Below are positions 48,685 to 57,158 of a DNA stretch of 64,000 nucleotides, in pieces. The DNA comes from JACQAP01 sp035275265 (GTDB taxonomy: Bacteria > Pseudomonadota > Gammaproteobacteria > Burkholderiales > JACQAP01). The stretch covers positions 1 to 64,000 of the forward strand of contig DATENC010000006.1 in the NCBI GenBank assembly GCA_035275265.1, read 5' to 3'. The notes below the pieces were generated by a model. The model was not told the origin of the DNA. It worked only from the letters and a program-made list of their open reading frames with translations, and did no database searches. The number at the start of each line of letters is the position of its first letter. Position 1 is the first letter of the stretch. The position numbers were made by a program, and so were the translations under genes.

Positions 48685-49464
48685 ATGCTGAAGAAGAACC
48701 TTCTAGCTGTTGCCATTGCTAGTGCTTTCGCGCTCCCCGGAGCCGTATTGGCCGCGGAAGCCGCGTCTCCGCACACTATTACGGGCAATCTCAATTTCGT
48801 ATCCGATTACTCTTTTCGCGGATTAAGCCAGACGCTGGAAGAGCCGGCCATCCAAGGAGGCTTCGACTATGCACATTCGAGCGGTCTGTACCTTGGCACC
48901 TGGGGTTCAAACGTGAGCCAGAGTCTGTTCGGCCCTGCAAACATGGAGTGGGACTTCTACGGCGGCTGGGCCAAGACCTTTGGCGATTTCGGCGTCAACG
49001 TCGGCGCGCTTCTCTATTACTACCCCGGAGGCGAGCCTGCGCCGAGCGAAAAGTATGACACGACCGAAATTTACGTCGGCGGATCCTGGAAATGGATAAG
49101 TGCGAAACTTTCCTACGCAGTGTCGGATTTCTTCGGCGGAAACCAGACGACATTCCCGGCAAGCTTCAGCGACGGCAGCGACGGATCGATGTATATCGAA
49201 CTTAACGCAACGTATCCAATTAATGATGCCTTCTCGATCTCCGCACACATTGGTCAGCAGACCGTCGAAGGTACTGCTCCCGGCGTTGACCTCGACTACA
49301 CGGACTACAAGATCGGAGTGAATTATCTGTGGAGCGGATTCAACTTCGGCCTGGCCTACAAGGACACCGATGCTGTGGAATCGAACTACACGTACTTGAA
49401 GGGGACCGAAAGCGTTTTTATCGGGGATGCCGCCGTAATCCTCTCGGTCGGCAAGACCTTTTAA
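48685..49464 (+). CDS. TorF-family putative porin
   Basis: A 259-aa outer-membrane beta-barrel (TIGR02001 type). Signal peptide 1-23 (cleaved near VLAAEA), then NLNFVSDYSFRGLSQTLEEPAIQGGFDY, the family opening, and repeated amphipathic strands. It ends in an aromatic residue (SVGKTF), as barrels do. It shares a likely sigma-54 promoter with glnK and amt, so it may carry nitrogen compounds. A ribosome site (AAAGGA) precedes the ATG at 48685. Confidence 0.88.
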   Translation: MLKKNLLAVAIASAFALPGAVLAAEAASPHTITGNLNFVSDYSFRGLSQTLEEPAIQGGFDYAHSSGLYLGTWGSNVSQSLFGPANMEWDFYGGWAKTFGDFGVNVGALLYYYPGGEPAPSEKYDTTEIYVGGSWKWISAKLSYAVSDFFGGNQTTFPASFSDGSDGSMYIELNATYPINDAFSISAHIGQQTVEGTAPGVDLDYTDYKIGVNYLWSGFNFGLAYKDTDAVESNYTYLKGTESVFIGDAAVILSVGKTF

Positions 49465-49482
49465 CATTCGCGTCTTCATAAA

Positions 49483-49506
49483 GGACCCGGCGCCGACGCC
49501 GGGTCC
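49483..49506 (+). other. Perfect hairpin between the porin gene and glnK
   Basis: GGACCCGGCG and CGCCGGGTCC form a 10-bp stem with a CCGA loop. There is no T-tract. It may stabilise the porin mRNA 3' end or partly attenuate transcription into glnK, setting different expression levels. Confidence 0.55.
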
Positions 49507-49532
49507 GATCCGCAAAGTCAATTGGAGAAACC

Positions 49533-49871
49533 ATGAAACTCGTGACCGCAATCATCAAGCCGTTCAAGCTTGACGAGGTACGTGAAGCCCTGTCCGCGAT
49601 CGGCGTGCAGGGAATCACGGTTACCGAAGTCAAGGGCTTCGGACGGCAGAAAGGCCACACCGAGCTGTACCGTGGCGCCGAATACGTCGTCGATTTTCTG
49701 CCCAAAGTCAAAATCGAGGCGGCGATCAAGACGGAGCTGCTCGAACAGGTGATCGAAGCGATCGAGAAATCCGCGAACACCGGCAAGATCGGCGACGGCA
49801 AGATTTTCGTGTTCGAACTCGAACAGGTTGTTCGCATCCGCACCGGCGAGACCGGCGCCGATGCGCTATAG
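49533..49871 (+). CDS. glnK: PII nitrogen regulatory protein GlnK/GlnB
   Basis: A 112-aa PII protein with all signature blocks: MKLVTAIIKPFKLDEVREAL, the T-loop with uridylylation site Tyr51 (GAEYVVDFLPK), and NTGKIGDGKIFV for nucleotide binding. Its position just before amt is typical of GlnK, which plugs the Amt channel when nitrogen is sufficient. It is separated from amt by 10 bases. Confidence 0.95.
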   Translation: MKLVTAIIKPFKLDEVREALSAIGVQGITVTEVKGFGRQKGHTELYRGAEYVVDFLPKVKIEAAIKTELLEQVIEAIEKSANTGKIGDGKIFVFELEQVVRIRTGETGADAL

Positions 49872-49881
49872 GGAGAATGTC

Positions 49882-51327
49882 ATGATTAGAAAAATTCTGA
49901 TGCTGATCGCTCTGTGCGGAGTCCTGGGATTCTCCGCGCCGGGCTTTGCCGAGGATGCGCCGGCTGCAGACGCGCCCGCGGCCGCTGCGGCTACCGCGGC
50001 GGCTCCAGCGGCCGCCCCGGTCCCGAACAAAGGCGACACGGCGTGGATGATGACGGCCACCGTGCTGGTGATCCTCATGACCATCCCGGGATTAGCATTG
50101 TTCTACGGCGGCATGGTGCGCGCCAAGAACATGCTTTCGGTGCTGATGCAGGTATTCGCGACTTTCTCCCTGCTGGCGATTCTCTGGGCGGTCTACGGCT
50201 ACAGCGTCGCGTTCACGGAGGGTAACGCCTTCTTCGGCAGCCTCGACAAGATGTTCCTTCACGGCATCACGACCGAATCGGCGGCCGCAACCTGGAGCAA
50301 GGGGGTCTACATACCTGAGTACGTTTACGTCGTGTTCCAGCTGACTTTCGCCGCGATCACACCCGCCCTGATCATTGGCGCCTTTGCCGAGCGCATCAAG
50401 TTCTCGGCGGTGCTGCTGTTCATGGTGCTCTGGTTCACATTCTCCTATCTGCCGATGGCACACATGGTCTGGTACTGGGCCGGTCCCGACGCCTACACCG
50501 ACCAAGCGGCGGGCGATGCTGCCGCAGCGACCGCAGGTTTCCTTTTCCAGAAGGGCGCGCTCGATTTTGCCGGTGGCACGGTCGTGCACATCAACGCCGG
50601 TATCGCCGGCCTGGTTGGCTGCCTCATGCTCGGAAAACGCATCGGTTACGGCAGGGAAGCGATGCCGCCTCACAGCCTGACCATGACCATGATCGGCGCC
50701 TCGCTGCTTTGGGTGGGCTGGTTCGGTTTCAACGTCGGCTCGAACCTCGAAGCCACCGGCCTGGCAGCGATGGTAATGGTGAATACGCTGCTTGCCACCG
50801 CCGCTGCTTCCCTCTCGTGGATGTTCGTGGAGTGGCTGATCAAGGGTAAACCCAGCATGCTGGGTATCGCCTCCGGTGCCATTGCCGGTCTGGTTGCGAT
50901 CACACCAGCGTGCGGCTTCGTCGGTCCGATGGGTTCAATTGTGCTTGGTGCAATTGCCGGCGGCGTCTGCCTGTGGGCTGTTTCCGGTCTAAAGAGAGCC
51001 CTCGGTTATGACGATTCGCTCGACGTGTTCGGCGTTCACGGCATCGGCGGAATCATCGGCGCGATGGGCACGGGAGTCTTCGCCTCCCCTTCGCTCGGCG
51101 GCACCAGTTGGTGGGACTACGTGGCCAATGCGCCGGCCGAGTTCAGTATGAGCGGGCAACTGGTCAGCCAGGCATGGGGCGTTGGCGTCTCAATCCTCTG
51201 GTCCGGTATCGTCGCCTTCATCGCCTTCAAGATCGTCGATCTGGTCATTGGTCTGCGTGTACCGGAAGACAAGGAGCGCGAAGGCCTGGACATCACCGAG
51301 CACGGCGAAACCGCCTATCACATGTAA
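49882..51327 (+). CDS. amt: Ammonium transporter Amt
   Basis: A 481-aa ammonium/methylammonium channel. It has a cleavable signal peptide (to about residue 23), an Ala/Pro-rich linker and eleven hydrophobic segments. The family strings PGLALFYGGMVRAKNMLS, the first pore His in GGTVVHINAG and the second in VFGVHGIGGIIGA are intact. A strong terminator follows. The product may also bring in methylammonium for the methylamine pathway encoded just downstream on the other strand. Confidence 0.95.
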   Translation: MIRKILMLIALCGVLGFSAPGFAEDAPAADAPAAAAATAAAPAAAPVPNKGDTAWMMTATVLVILMTIPGLALFYGGMVRAKNMLSVLMQVFATFSLLAILWAVYGYSVAFTEGNAFFGSLDKMFLHGITTESAAATWSKGVYIPEYVYVVFQLTFAAITPALIIGAFAERIKFSAVLLFMVLWFTFSYLPMAHMVWYWAGPDAYTDQAAGDAAAATAGFLFQKGALDFAGGTVVHINAGIAGLVGCLMLGKRIGYGREAMPPHSLTMTMIGASLLWVGWFGFNVGSNLEATGLAAMVMVNTLLATAAASLSWMFVEWLIKGKPSMLGIASGAIAGLVAITPACGFVGPMGSIVLGAIAGGVCLWAVSGLKRALGYDDSLDVFGVHGIGGIIGAMGTGVFASPSLGGTSWWDYVANAPAEFSMSGQLVSQAWGVGVSILWSGIVAFIAFKIVDLVIGLRVPEDKEREGLDITEHGETAYHM

Positions 51328-51358
51328 TCTCCTCCGGTAAGTACGCTTACCAACTCGG

Positions 51359-51385
51359 CGGGCGCTTTCGGGCGCCCGTTTTTTT
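51359..51385 (+). terminator. Intrinsic terminator after amt
   Basis: CGGGCGC (51359-51365) and GCGCCCG (51372-51378) pair, followed by seven T residues. It closes the porin-glnK-amt unit and faces the oppositely oriented regulator gene. Confidence 0.88.
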
Positions 51386-51412
51386 CGCCAGGACACCGGA
51401 ACGGCCGGGGGC

Positions 51413-52060
51413 TTACTCCTCGCTCTGGCCGCCGTAGATGATGATGGAAAGGAAGTGAATCGGCAGTTCGAGCAGGCGCTCGGGTCCGTGCGGGATATCG
51501 CCGCGGAACGTGAGCGAGTCTCCTGATTCAAGCGTGTAGGTGTGCTGGCCGTGGCGGTACTCGATCCTGCCCTCGAGCATGTGGATAAACTCGGTACCGG
51601 GATGCTCGAATGTCGGAAACACTTCCGAGGCGTCATCCATGGTAATCAGGAACGGCTCAAAGGTCTTTTTCGGCCCCTGGTCGTAGGCAAGCAGATGATA
51701 AGTGTGGCCGCGCCGGGTGCCGCGGCGAACGACTTCCATGCCTTCGCCGCTCTTCACCAGCTGCGCACCGCCGGAGGGCATGTTGTAGTGGCGGAACAAG
51801 TGCGCAAGTGAAACCCCCAATGCCTGGGCGATTTTCGAAAGCGTCTCCAGGCTGGTCGAAACCTGGCCATTCTCGATCTTGGAAACCATGCCGCGCGAAA
51901 TGCCAGCCTGTGCTGCTACCTCGGCTATGGTCAGATTGTCCTTCAGCCGCAACTCGCGGATGACGTTGCCTAGGTAACGGTCCAGCGCCTTGCCGTTGCC
52001 CGCCACGGCACCTGGCCGCGTTTCCGCAGGCGTACTGTCCGCTTTGTCGTGGTTTTCCAT
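51413..52060 (-). CDS. XRE-cupin transcriptional regulator
   Basis: A 215-aa regulator with an HTH_XRE domain (about 30-85: LTIAEVAAQAGISRGMVSKIENGQ) and a C-terminal cupin sensor domain (about 140-205: EHPGTEFIHMLEGRIEYRHG, GDSLTFRGDIPHGPE). It follows mgsC by 11 bases and is the last gene of the methylamine cluster. It probably regulates that cluster in response to a pathway metabolite; this is inferred from position. The start is ATG 52060; the longer frame to 53224 is spurious. Confidence 0.88.
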   Translation of the reverse strand: MENHDKADSTPAETRPGAVAGNGKALDRYLGNVIRELRLKDNLTIAEVAAQAGISRGMVSKIENGQVSTSLETLSKIAQALGVSLAHLFRHYNMPSGGAQLVKSGEGMEVVRRGTRRGHTYHLLAYDQGPKKTFEPFLITMDDASEVFPTFEHPGTEFIHMLEGRIEYRHGQHTYTLESGDSLTFRGDIPHGPERLLELPIHFLSIIIYGGQSEE

Positions 52061-52071
52061 CGCTGCGAGCG

Positions 52072-53436
52072 TTACGAAGTGGCCACGCCCGGAATCCAGT
52101 CGGTGCCGGCCAGCGGGACATGTGCCATGGCAGCCGCTTCGAGCGTCAGTGCAACCAGATCCTCGCGCTCCAAGTGATGCACGTTCTGCTTGCCGCAGGC
52201 GCGGGCGATGGTGGTGAGTTCCATGTTCAGGGTCTTCAGATAGTTTCGAACGCGTTTTGCGCCGACCAGTGGCTCGAGCCGCTGCTCCAGGACCGCATCC
52301 TGCGTCGTCACACCCACCGGGCATTTGCCGGTGTGGCAATGGTGGCAAAAGCCCGGCGCTGTGCCGAGCTTTCTGTAATCGGCGACCGCGGAGTAGTGCT
52401 TTCCCTTCCGGATGTAGGCCTCGTGATTGCAGCCGAGCGCCATGAGGACGCCCTGCCCGATCGAAACCGCGTCTGCGCCCATCGCCAGGGCTTTCGCAAC
52501 ATCCGCACCGCTGCGTATTCCACCGGAAGCGATGAGTTGCACCTTGTCCTTCATGTTCAGGTCTTCGAGTGCGAAGACCGCCTGACGCAGCGCCGCGAGG
52601 GTAGGAATGCCTACGTGCTCGATGAATACAGTTTGCGTGGCCGCGGTGCCGCCCTGCATGCCGTCCACCACGATCACGTCGGCGCCGGCATGAACTGCCA
52701 GCTTCACATCGTTGAACACGCGGGTCGCGCCGACTTTCACGTAGATCGGCTTCTCCCAGTCGGTGATCTCGCGCAATTCCTGGATCTTGATGGTGAGATC
52801 GTCCGGCCCGGTCCAGTCCGGATGACGACATGCCGAGCGCTGATCGACGCCTTCTGGAAGCACGCGCATTTTCGCCACTCGCGGGTTGATCTTCTGCCCT
52901 AGCAACATGCCTCCGCCACCGGGTTTCGCGCCCTGGCCGATGACGACTTCGATTGCGTCGGCTCTGCGCACGTCGTCCGGCCTGAAGCCGTAACGTGAAG
53001 GCAGGCACTGGTAGATCAGCGTCTTGGAAGACTGGCGCTCCTCTGGGGTCATGCCGCCGTCCCCCGTCGTGGTCGATGTGCCCATCTCGGTTGCCGCACG
53101 GCCGAGCGCCTCCTTGACGTTGGCGGACAGCGAACCGAAGCTCATCCCGGCGATGGTGATCGGGATTGCCAGTTCGATCGGCTTCTTCGCATAGCGCGTT
53201 CCGAGCACGGTCCGGGTTGCGCATTTCTCGCGGTAGCCCTCCAACGGATATCGCGACAGCGACGCCGCGAGGAAAACCAGGTCGTCGAAGTGGGGCACCC
53301 GCCGCTTCGCGCCAAGTCCCCGAATCTCGTACAGCCCCGTCGCCGCGGCATGATGAATGTAATCGATGACCTTACGGTCAAAGCCGGCGCTTTCCTCATG
53401 CTGGACCTGTTTGTGCAATTCGATTGGCTTGTTCAT
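52072..53436 (-). CDS. mgsC: N-methylglutamate synthase subunit C (glutamate synthase-like)
   Basis: A 454-aa FMN-binding glutamate-synthase-like protein. It has ITIAGMSFGSLSANVKEALG, the FMN core QGAKPGGGGMLLGQKI and VIVVDGMQGGTAATQTVF, and a C-terminal Fe-S Cys cluster, CHHCHTGKCPVG. With MgsA and MgsB it transfers the methylamine group from gamma-glutamylmethylamide to make N-methylglutamate. The start ATG 53436 (MNKPIELHKQV) is chosen over the longer frame. It lies 34 bases after mgsB. Confidence 0.88.
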   Translation of the reverse strand: MNKPIELHKQVQHEESAGFDRKVIDYIHHAAATGLYEIRGLGAKRRVPHFDDLVFLAASLSRYPLEGYREKCATRTVLGTRYAKKPIELAIPITIAGMSFGSLSANVKEALGRAATEMGTSTTTGDGGMTPEERQSSKTLIYQCLPSRYGFRPDDVRRADAIEVVIGQGAKPGGGGMLLGQKINPRVAKMRVLPEGVDQRSACRHPDWTGPDDLTIKIQELREITDWEKPIYVKVGATRVFNDVKLAVHAGADVIVVDGMQGGTAATQTVFIEHVGIPTLAALRQAVFALEDLNMKDKVQLIASGGIRSGADVAKALAMGADAVSIGQGVLMALGCNHEAYIRKGKHYSAVADYRKLGTAPGFCHHCHTGKCPVGVTTQDAVLEQRLEPLVGAKRVRNYLKTLNMELTTIARACGKQNVHHLEREDLVALTLEAAAMAHVPLAGTDWIPGVATS

Positions 53437-53470
53437 GTTTGGCCCTTTCGGAAGGGACGAGCGCCGATTC

Positions 53471-54190
53471 TCAATATTCCTGGTTGGCGTCGGCGTTCCA
53501 GTGATAGAGCTCGCGCTTGGACGCGACGCGCCGGAACTGTTTCGGATCGTGTTTGAGGCCGGCTCTGCCGAGCAGATCGGCGAGTGCCGCGTAGTCCGCC
53601 TTGCGCATCGGTTCCTCGTGAGCATCGGCGCCGTAGGAACTGACTTTCCCGCGCACATAGATCACCGCTTCATAAAGCGAGTCGCCGAGCGCGTCACCGG
53701 CGTCGCCGCACACGACCAGCCGACCGGCCTGCGCCATGAACGCCGAGAAATTCCCCACCGAACCGCCGACCACGATGTCCAGGCCTTTCATCGAAATGCC
53801 GCAGCGAAGCGAGGCATCGCCTTCGATTACCAGCAAGCCGCCGTGTCCGGCTGCGCCCGCCGAAACCGAGGCAAAGCCTTTGACATGCACCACTCCGGAT
53901 TCCATGCCTTCGGCGAGCCCAGGTCCGGCGTTGCCGCGGATCAGCACATTTGCCTGCTTGTTCATTCCCGCCGCGTAGTAACCGGCATGGCCATCTACTT
54001 CGATCTCCAAACGGGCATCAACGCCTACCGCGATGTTGTGCGCGCCATCCGGATTGAGCACGCGTACTTTTTTTACGCCGGCACGCAACTCGTGGTGGAG
54101 ATACCGGTTCAACTCCCGCAATGTCTGCTTGGCGAGATCGAATGTGACGGTGCCGGTTTGGGTTCGCGGCGCCTGAGCTACGCTCGCCAT
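53471..54190 (-). CDS. mgsB: N-methylglutamate synthase subunit B (GltB C-terminal-like)
   Basis: A 239-aa protein matching the beta-helical GXGXG domain of glutamate synthase, with repeated turns of the GVVHVKGFASVSAGAAGHGG and IVVGGSVGNFSAFMAQAGRL type. It has no catalytic residues of its own and packs the other two subunits together. The GGAGGAGGT ribosome site before ATG 54190 settles the start. It overlaps the end of mgsA by 13 bases. Confidence 0.87.
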   Translation of the reverse strand: MASVAQAPRTQTGTVTFDLAKQTLRELNRYLHHELRAGVKKVRVLNPDGAHNIAVGVDARLEIEVDGHAGYYAAGMNKQANVLIRGNAGPGLAEGMESGVVHVKGFASVSAGAAGHGGLLVIEGDASLRCGISMKGLDIVVGGSVGNFSAFMAQAGRLVVCGDAGDALGDSLYEAVIYVRGKVSSYGADAHEEPMRKADYAALADLLGRAGLKHDPKQFRRVASKRELYHWNADANQEY

Positions 54191-55074
54191 ACGTACACCT
54201 CCTCCGGAACCGGCTCGAATATTCTTGCGTTCTTCACATCCGGCAGCTTTGCCAGCGACCTGAATTCGGAGGAGATCGCTACGTAGTCGTCGGTCTCGGC
54301 CACGACCGCCGGTTTGCACGCGAACGCGTCGCGCACCAGCGCCAGTTCGTCTTTGGTACCCATCAGGAATGTGTAGAAACCGTCGAGTTCCTCGAAACCG
54401 CTTTGAATTGCGGTTTCCAGATCATCACCCTCGCGCATGCGCCACTCGAAATAGCGGCAGGCCGCTTCCGTGTCGTTGTCGGTCTCGAAAGCGATGCCGA
54501 GCGGCTCGAGCTTGCGCCGGATCTGATATGGATTGGAGAGTGAGCCGTTATGCACCAAGCACCAGTCCTCGCCGGCAGTAAACGGGTGCGCGCGATCCGG
54601 AGTCACTGCGGATTCGGTCGCCATGCGGGTGTGGCCGACCAGATGAGTGCCCTTGAGTTTTCCGAAGTCGTAACGGGACGCGATTTCGGCCGGCGCGCCG
54701 ATGTCCTTGTACAGATCTATGAACTGTCCGGTGGATAGCAGGTGCAGGCGCGGATACGCTGCGCGAAGCCATCCTGTCACTTGCGGAGCCAGTGCGGTGG
54801 TTTCGAGTATGCCGTGGTTCGCCTGCACGATGACTTTGCTGCCCTCACCCAGCGCCTGACACGCCGCACGTTCGAACGCATTCCAGTCAAACTCCTCCGT
54901 GCCCGAATACAGGCTGAATTTACGGCGGTCGTCAGCCGCCGGCGCGGTGAACACGGCCAATCCGGCCGAGTCCGGCCCGCGTTCGCTCATGCCGATCAGG
55001 ATGGGCAGCATTAGCTCGCCAAGTTGCTCGCGCAACGCCGGCTTCTTCACCAGTAGTCCCACGATTCCGCACAT
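54178..55074 (-). CDS. mgsA: N-methylglutamate synthase subunit A (class II amidotransferase-like)
   Basis: A 298-aa class II glutamine-amidotransferase domain protein. The nucleophile is Cys2 (MCGIVGLL), with SERGPDSAGLAVF and TRMATESAVTPDRAHPF, LVHNGSLSNP completing the Ntn-hydrolase site. In this pathway it releases methylamine from gamma-glutamylmethylamide for channelling to MgsC. The start is fixed by Cys2. Confidence 0.88.
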   Translation of the reverse strand: MCGIVGLLVKKPALREQLGELMLPILIGMSERGPDSAGLAVFTAPAADDRRKFSLYSGTEEFDWNAFERAACQALGEGSKVIVQANHGILETTALAPQVTGWLRAAYPRLHLLSTGQFIDLYKDIGAPAEIASRYDFGKLKGTHLVGHTRMATESAVTPDRAHPFTAGEDWCLVHNGSLSNPYQIRRKLEPLGIAFETDNDTEAACRYFEWRMREGDDLETAIQSGFEELDGFYTFLMGTKDELALVRDAFACKPAVVAETDDYVAISSEFRSLAKLPDVKNARIFEPVPEEVYVWRA

Positions 55075-55113
55075 ATCGATCTCCTGCTGCCTTTCAGCCG
55101 TGGCTAGCCGTTG

Positions 55114-56448
55114 TTAGAAAAATTCGACGTAGCGGTCGCGCTCCCAGTCGGAGACGTGCCGCGAGTACTCCACCCACTCCATGCGCTTCAGGGTAAGAAA
55201 CTCCTGCGCGAGGTCCTCGCCCAGTGCAGCGCGAAGCACTTTGTCCTTTTCGAACTCGTCCAACGCTTCTTTGAGGTTCTGGGGCAGCAGGCCAATTCCT
55301 GCCCTCTTCAGTTTCTCCGGCGACCACTCGTAGAGGTTCTCGTTGATCGGTTTGCCCGGATCGAGCTTGCGGTCCACTCCGTCCATGCCGGCGGCAAGAA
55401 TTGCGGCGCTGGCGAGGTAGGGATTGCAGGACCCATCCGGCAGCCGCAGTTCCAACCGGCCGTAGGGGACGCGCACGCAGGCGGTACGGTTGTTGTTTCC
55501 GTAAGTGATATAGGCTGGTGCCCAGGTTGCGCCGGACAGCGCGCGCCCGACAACCAGGCGCTTGTAGGAATTGATGGTCGGCGCGACGATTGCCGTCAGC
55601 GCGCGCGCGTGTGCGAGCACACCGCCCGCGAAGTGGTAGGCCATCTGCGACAGCCCGAGGCCGTTCTTGTCCTTGTCGTCTTGGAACAGGTTCTTGACCT
55701 TGCCGTTGCCGAGCGAAATATGAAAGTGCGCCCCGGTGCCGGTCCGATTGGAAAACGGTTTCGGCATGAACGTCGCAATCATGCCCATCGATTTGGCGAT
55801 CTCCGAGGCCGCCATCTTGACGAACACCAAGCGGTCAGCGGAGCTCAGCGCGTCACCATAGGTAAAGTTGACCTCGAACTGGGCGTTGGCATCTTCATGA
55901 TCAATCTGATAGACATCGATGCCGACCGCCCGGAGCGAGTCCACCATCGCCTCCAGGAACGGCACCGAGCGCGCCAAGCCCTTGTAGTCGTAGCAGGGTT
56001 TCTCCAGCAGATCGGTTTCGTCCACCGGCGTCAGCGATCCGTCGGCGACGCGCTTTAGCAGCATGAACTCGGGTTCGATGCCGGTGTATAGGGTCAGGCC
56101 GCGTTTGGCGAGCGCATCGAGCTGACGCTTGAGCACCACTCGCGAGCAGTATTGATAGGGTTTTCCGTTCACGTGGCCGTAGCAGGCAAGGCGCGCGAAT
56201 CCGGGCATCCATGGAATCAGCGATAGCGTGGACAGGTCGCCGACAGCCATGTAATCCGGTCCGTGCGGCCCCATGCCAAACCCCCAGAGCGCAAATCCGG
56301 CGAAGCCTGCCCCTTCGTTGAGCACCATGTCGAGATGCTCCACAGGTACAGCTTTCGCCTTTGCTGCGCCGTGAATGTCCACGAACTGCGCGAGGACGTA
56401 CTTGACGTGGTGATCCTTCAGGAATTTCTTTGCGGCTTGTGGCGACAT
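55114..56448 (-). CDS. gmaS: Gamma-glutamylmethylamide synthetase (GlnA type III-like)
   Basis: A 444-aa glutamine-synthetase-fold ligase. It is expected to join methylamine to glutamate with ATP. GS motifs seen are DIHGAAKAKAVP, TGIEPEFML, QIDHEDANAQFEVNF, FMPKPFSNRTGTGAHFHISL and NNRTACVRVP with LELRLPDGSCNPYLA. The N-terminal VLAQFVDIHG form is typical of GmaS-type proteins. AAGGGAGA before ATG 56448 sets the start. Its position between mgs and mgd genes is the main reason to prefer GmaS over a GlnA paralogue. Confidence 0.87.
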   Translation of the reverse strand: MSPQAAKKFLKDHHVKYVLAQFVDIHGAAKAKAVPVEHLDMVLNEGAGFAGFALWGFGMGPHGPDYMAVGDLSTLSLIPWMPGFARLACYGHVNGKPYQYCSRVVLKRQLDALAKRGLTLYTGIEPEFMLLKRVADGSLTPVDETDLLEKPCYDYKGLARSVPFLEAMVDSLRAVGIDVYQIDHEDANAQFEVNFTYGDALSSADRLVFVKMAASEIAKSMGMIATFMPKPFSNRTGTGAHFHISLGNGKVKNLFQDDKDKNGLGLSQMAYHFAGGVLAHARALTAIVAPTINSYKRLVVGRALSGATWAPAYITYGNNNRTACVRVPYGRLELRLPDGSCNPYLASAAILAAGMDGVDRKLDPGKPINENLYEWSPEKLKRAGIGLLPQNLKEALDEFEKDKVLRAALGEDLAQEFLTLKRMEWVEYSRHVSDWERDRYVEFF

Positions 56449-56477
56449 GATTGCGATCTCCCTTGTGTACGGCTTGG

Positions 56478-57158
56478 TCACTCCGGCTTGGCTGCCTGCG
56501 ACAGCAGACGTGCCGTTCCGATAGGTCCGCCCCCTAACTCGCTTGCGATTTCATTCAATGTTTCCCAGAGATATGGCGCATAGGTCGGGTCGCACCAGAT
56601 GCGGAAACCCGGAAGGTCTCGGTGATCCCGCCGTATGACCAGCACCGCGACTCCGACCATCATCGTCATGACAACAGTCCGACTTGCTGAGTCCAGCTCC
56701 TGGAAATTCACGTTACAGGTCTGGACGAGCAGCTCGTTCACGCGCCTGCCGACGACCGCGATGGCGGCATCCTGACGAATCACCGGATACACTCCTGCAA
56801 TTCCCAGTGTGGGCGCGTCCCGAATGCGCTTGGCCGAATCGCCAGTGACGCCGTCCTCGAGAAAGAATTCAGTGCGGCCCAACCGGGCGATGACCCCGCC
56901 GCCCGGTAGTTCGGTCCACGCGTTCGCCAGTGCAGGGACGGGAAGATGGAAGCTCTCCAACCACCGCGCGGCTTCGGGCCCTTTGATGCCAGCTCTATCA
57001 AGGCAGCTCAGATCGGCAATCGCGACGGAATCGCGCGCCGCAGCTTCATCCCCTGCAAGACGGGCGGCCATGCGCATGCCGCGCGCCACGTCCCACTGCG
57101 GATTCAATTCAGCGAGCTGGTCGTGCAAGGGGCTGGTTCGAGTCGTGTTCATTGTCAT
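56478..57158 (-). CDS. mgdD: N-methylglutamate dehydrogenase gamma subunit (SoxG-like)
   Basis: A 226-aa SoxG-like subunit of heterotetrameric sarcosine-oxidase-type enzymes. It is short, folate-domain-like and rich in Gly/Ala, with IADLSCLDRAGIKGPEAARWL near the start. The ATG at 57158 overlaps the alpha-subunit stop by four bases. Alternative ATG 57152 is also possible. It ends 29 bases before gmaS. Confidence 0.82.
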   Translation of the reverse strand: MTMNTTRTSPLHDQLAELNPQWDVARGMRMAARLAGDEAAARDSVAIADLSCLDRAGIKGPEAARWLESFHLPVPALANAWTELPGGGVIARLGRTEFFLEDGVTGDSAKRIRDAPTLGIAGVYPVIRQDAAIAVVGRRVNELLVQTCNVNFQELDSASRTVVMTMMVGVAVLVIRRDHRDLPGFRIWCDPTYAPYLWETLNEIASELGGGPIGTARLLSQAAKPE

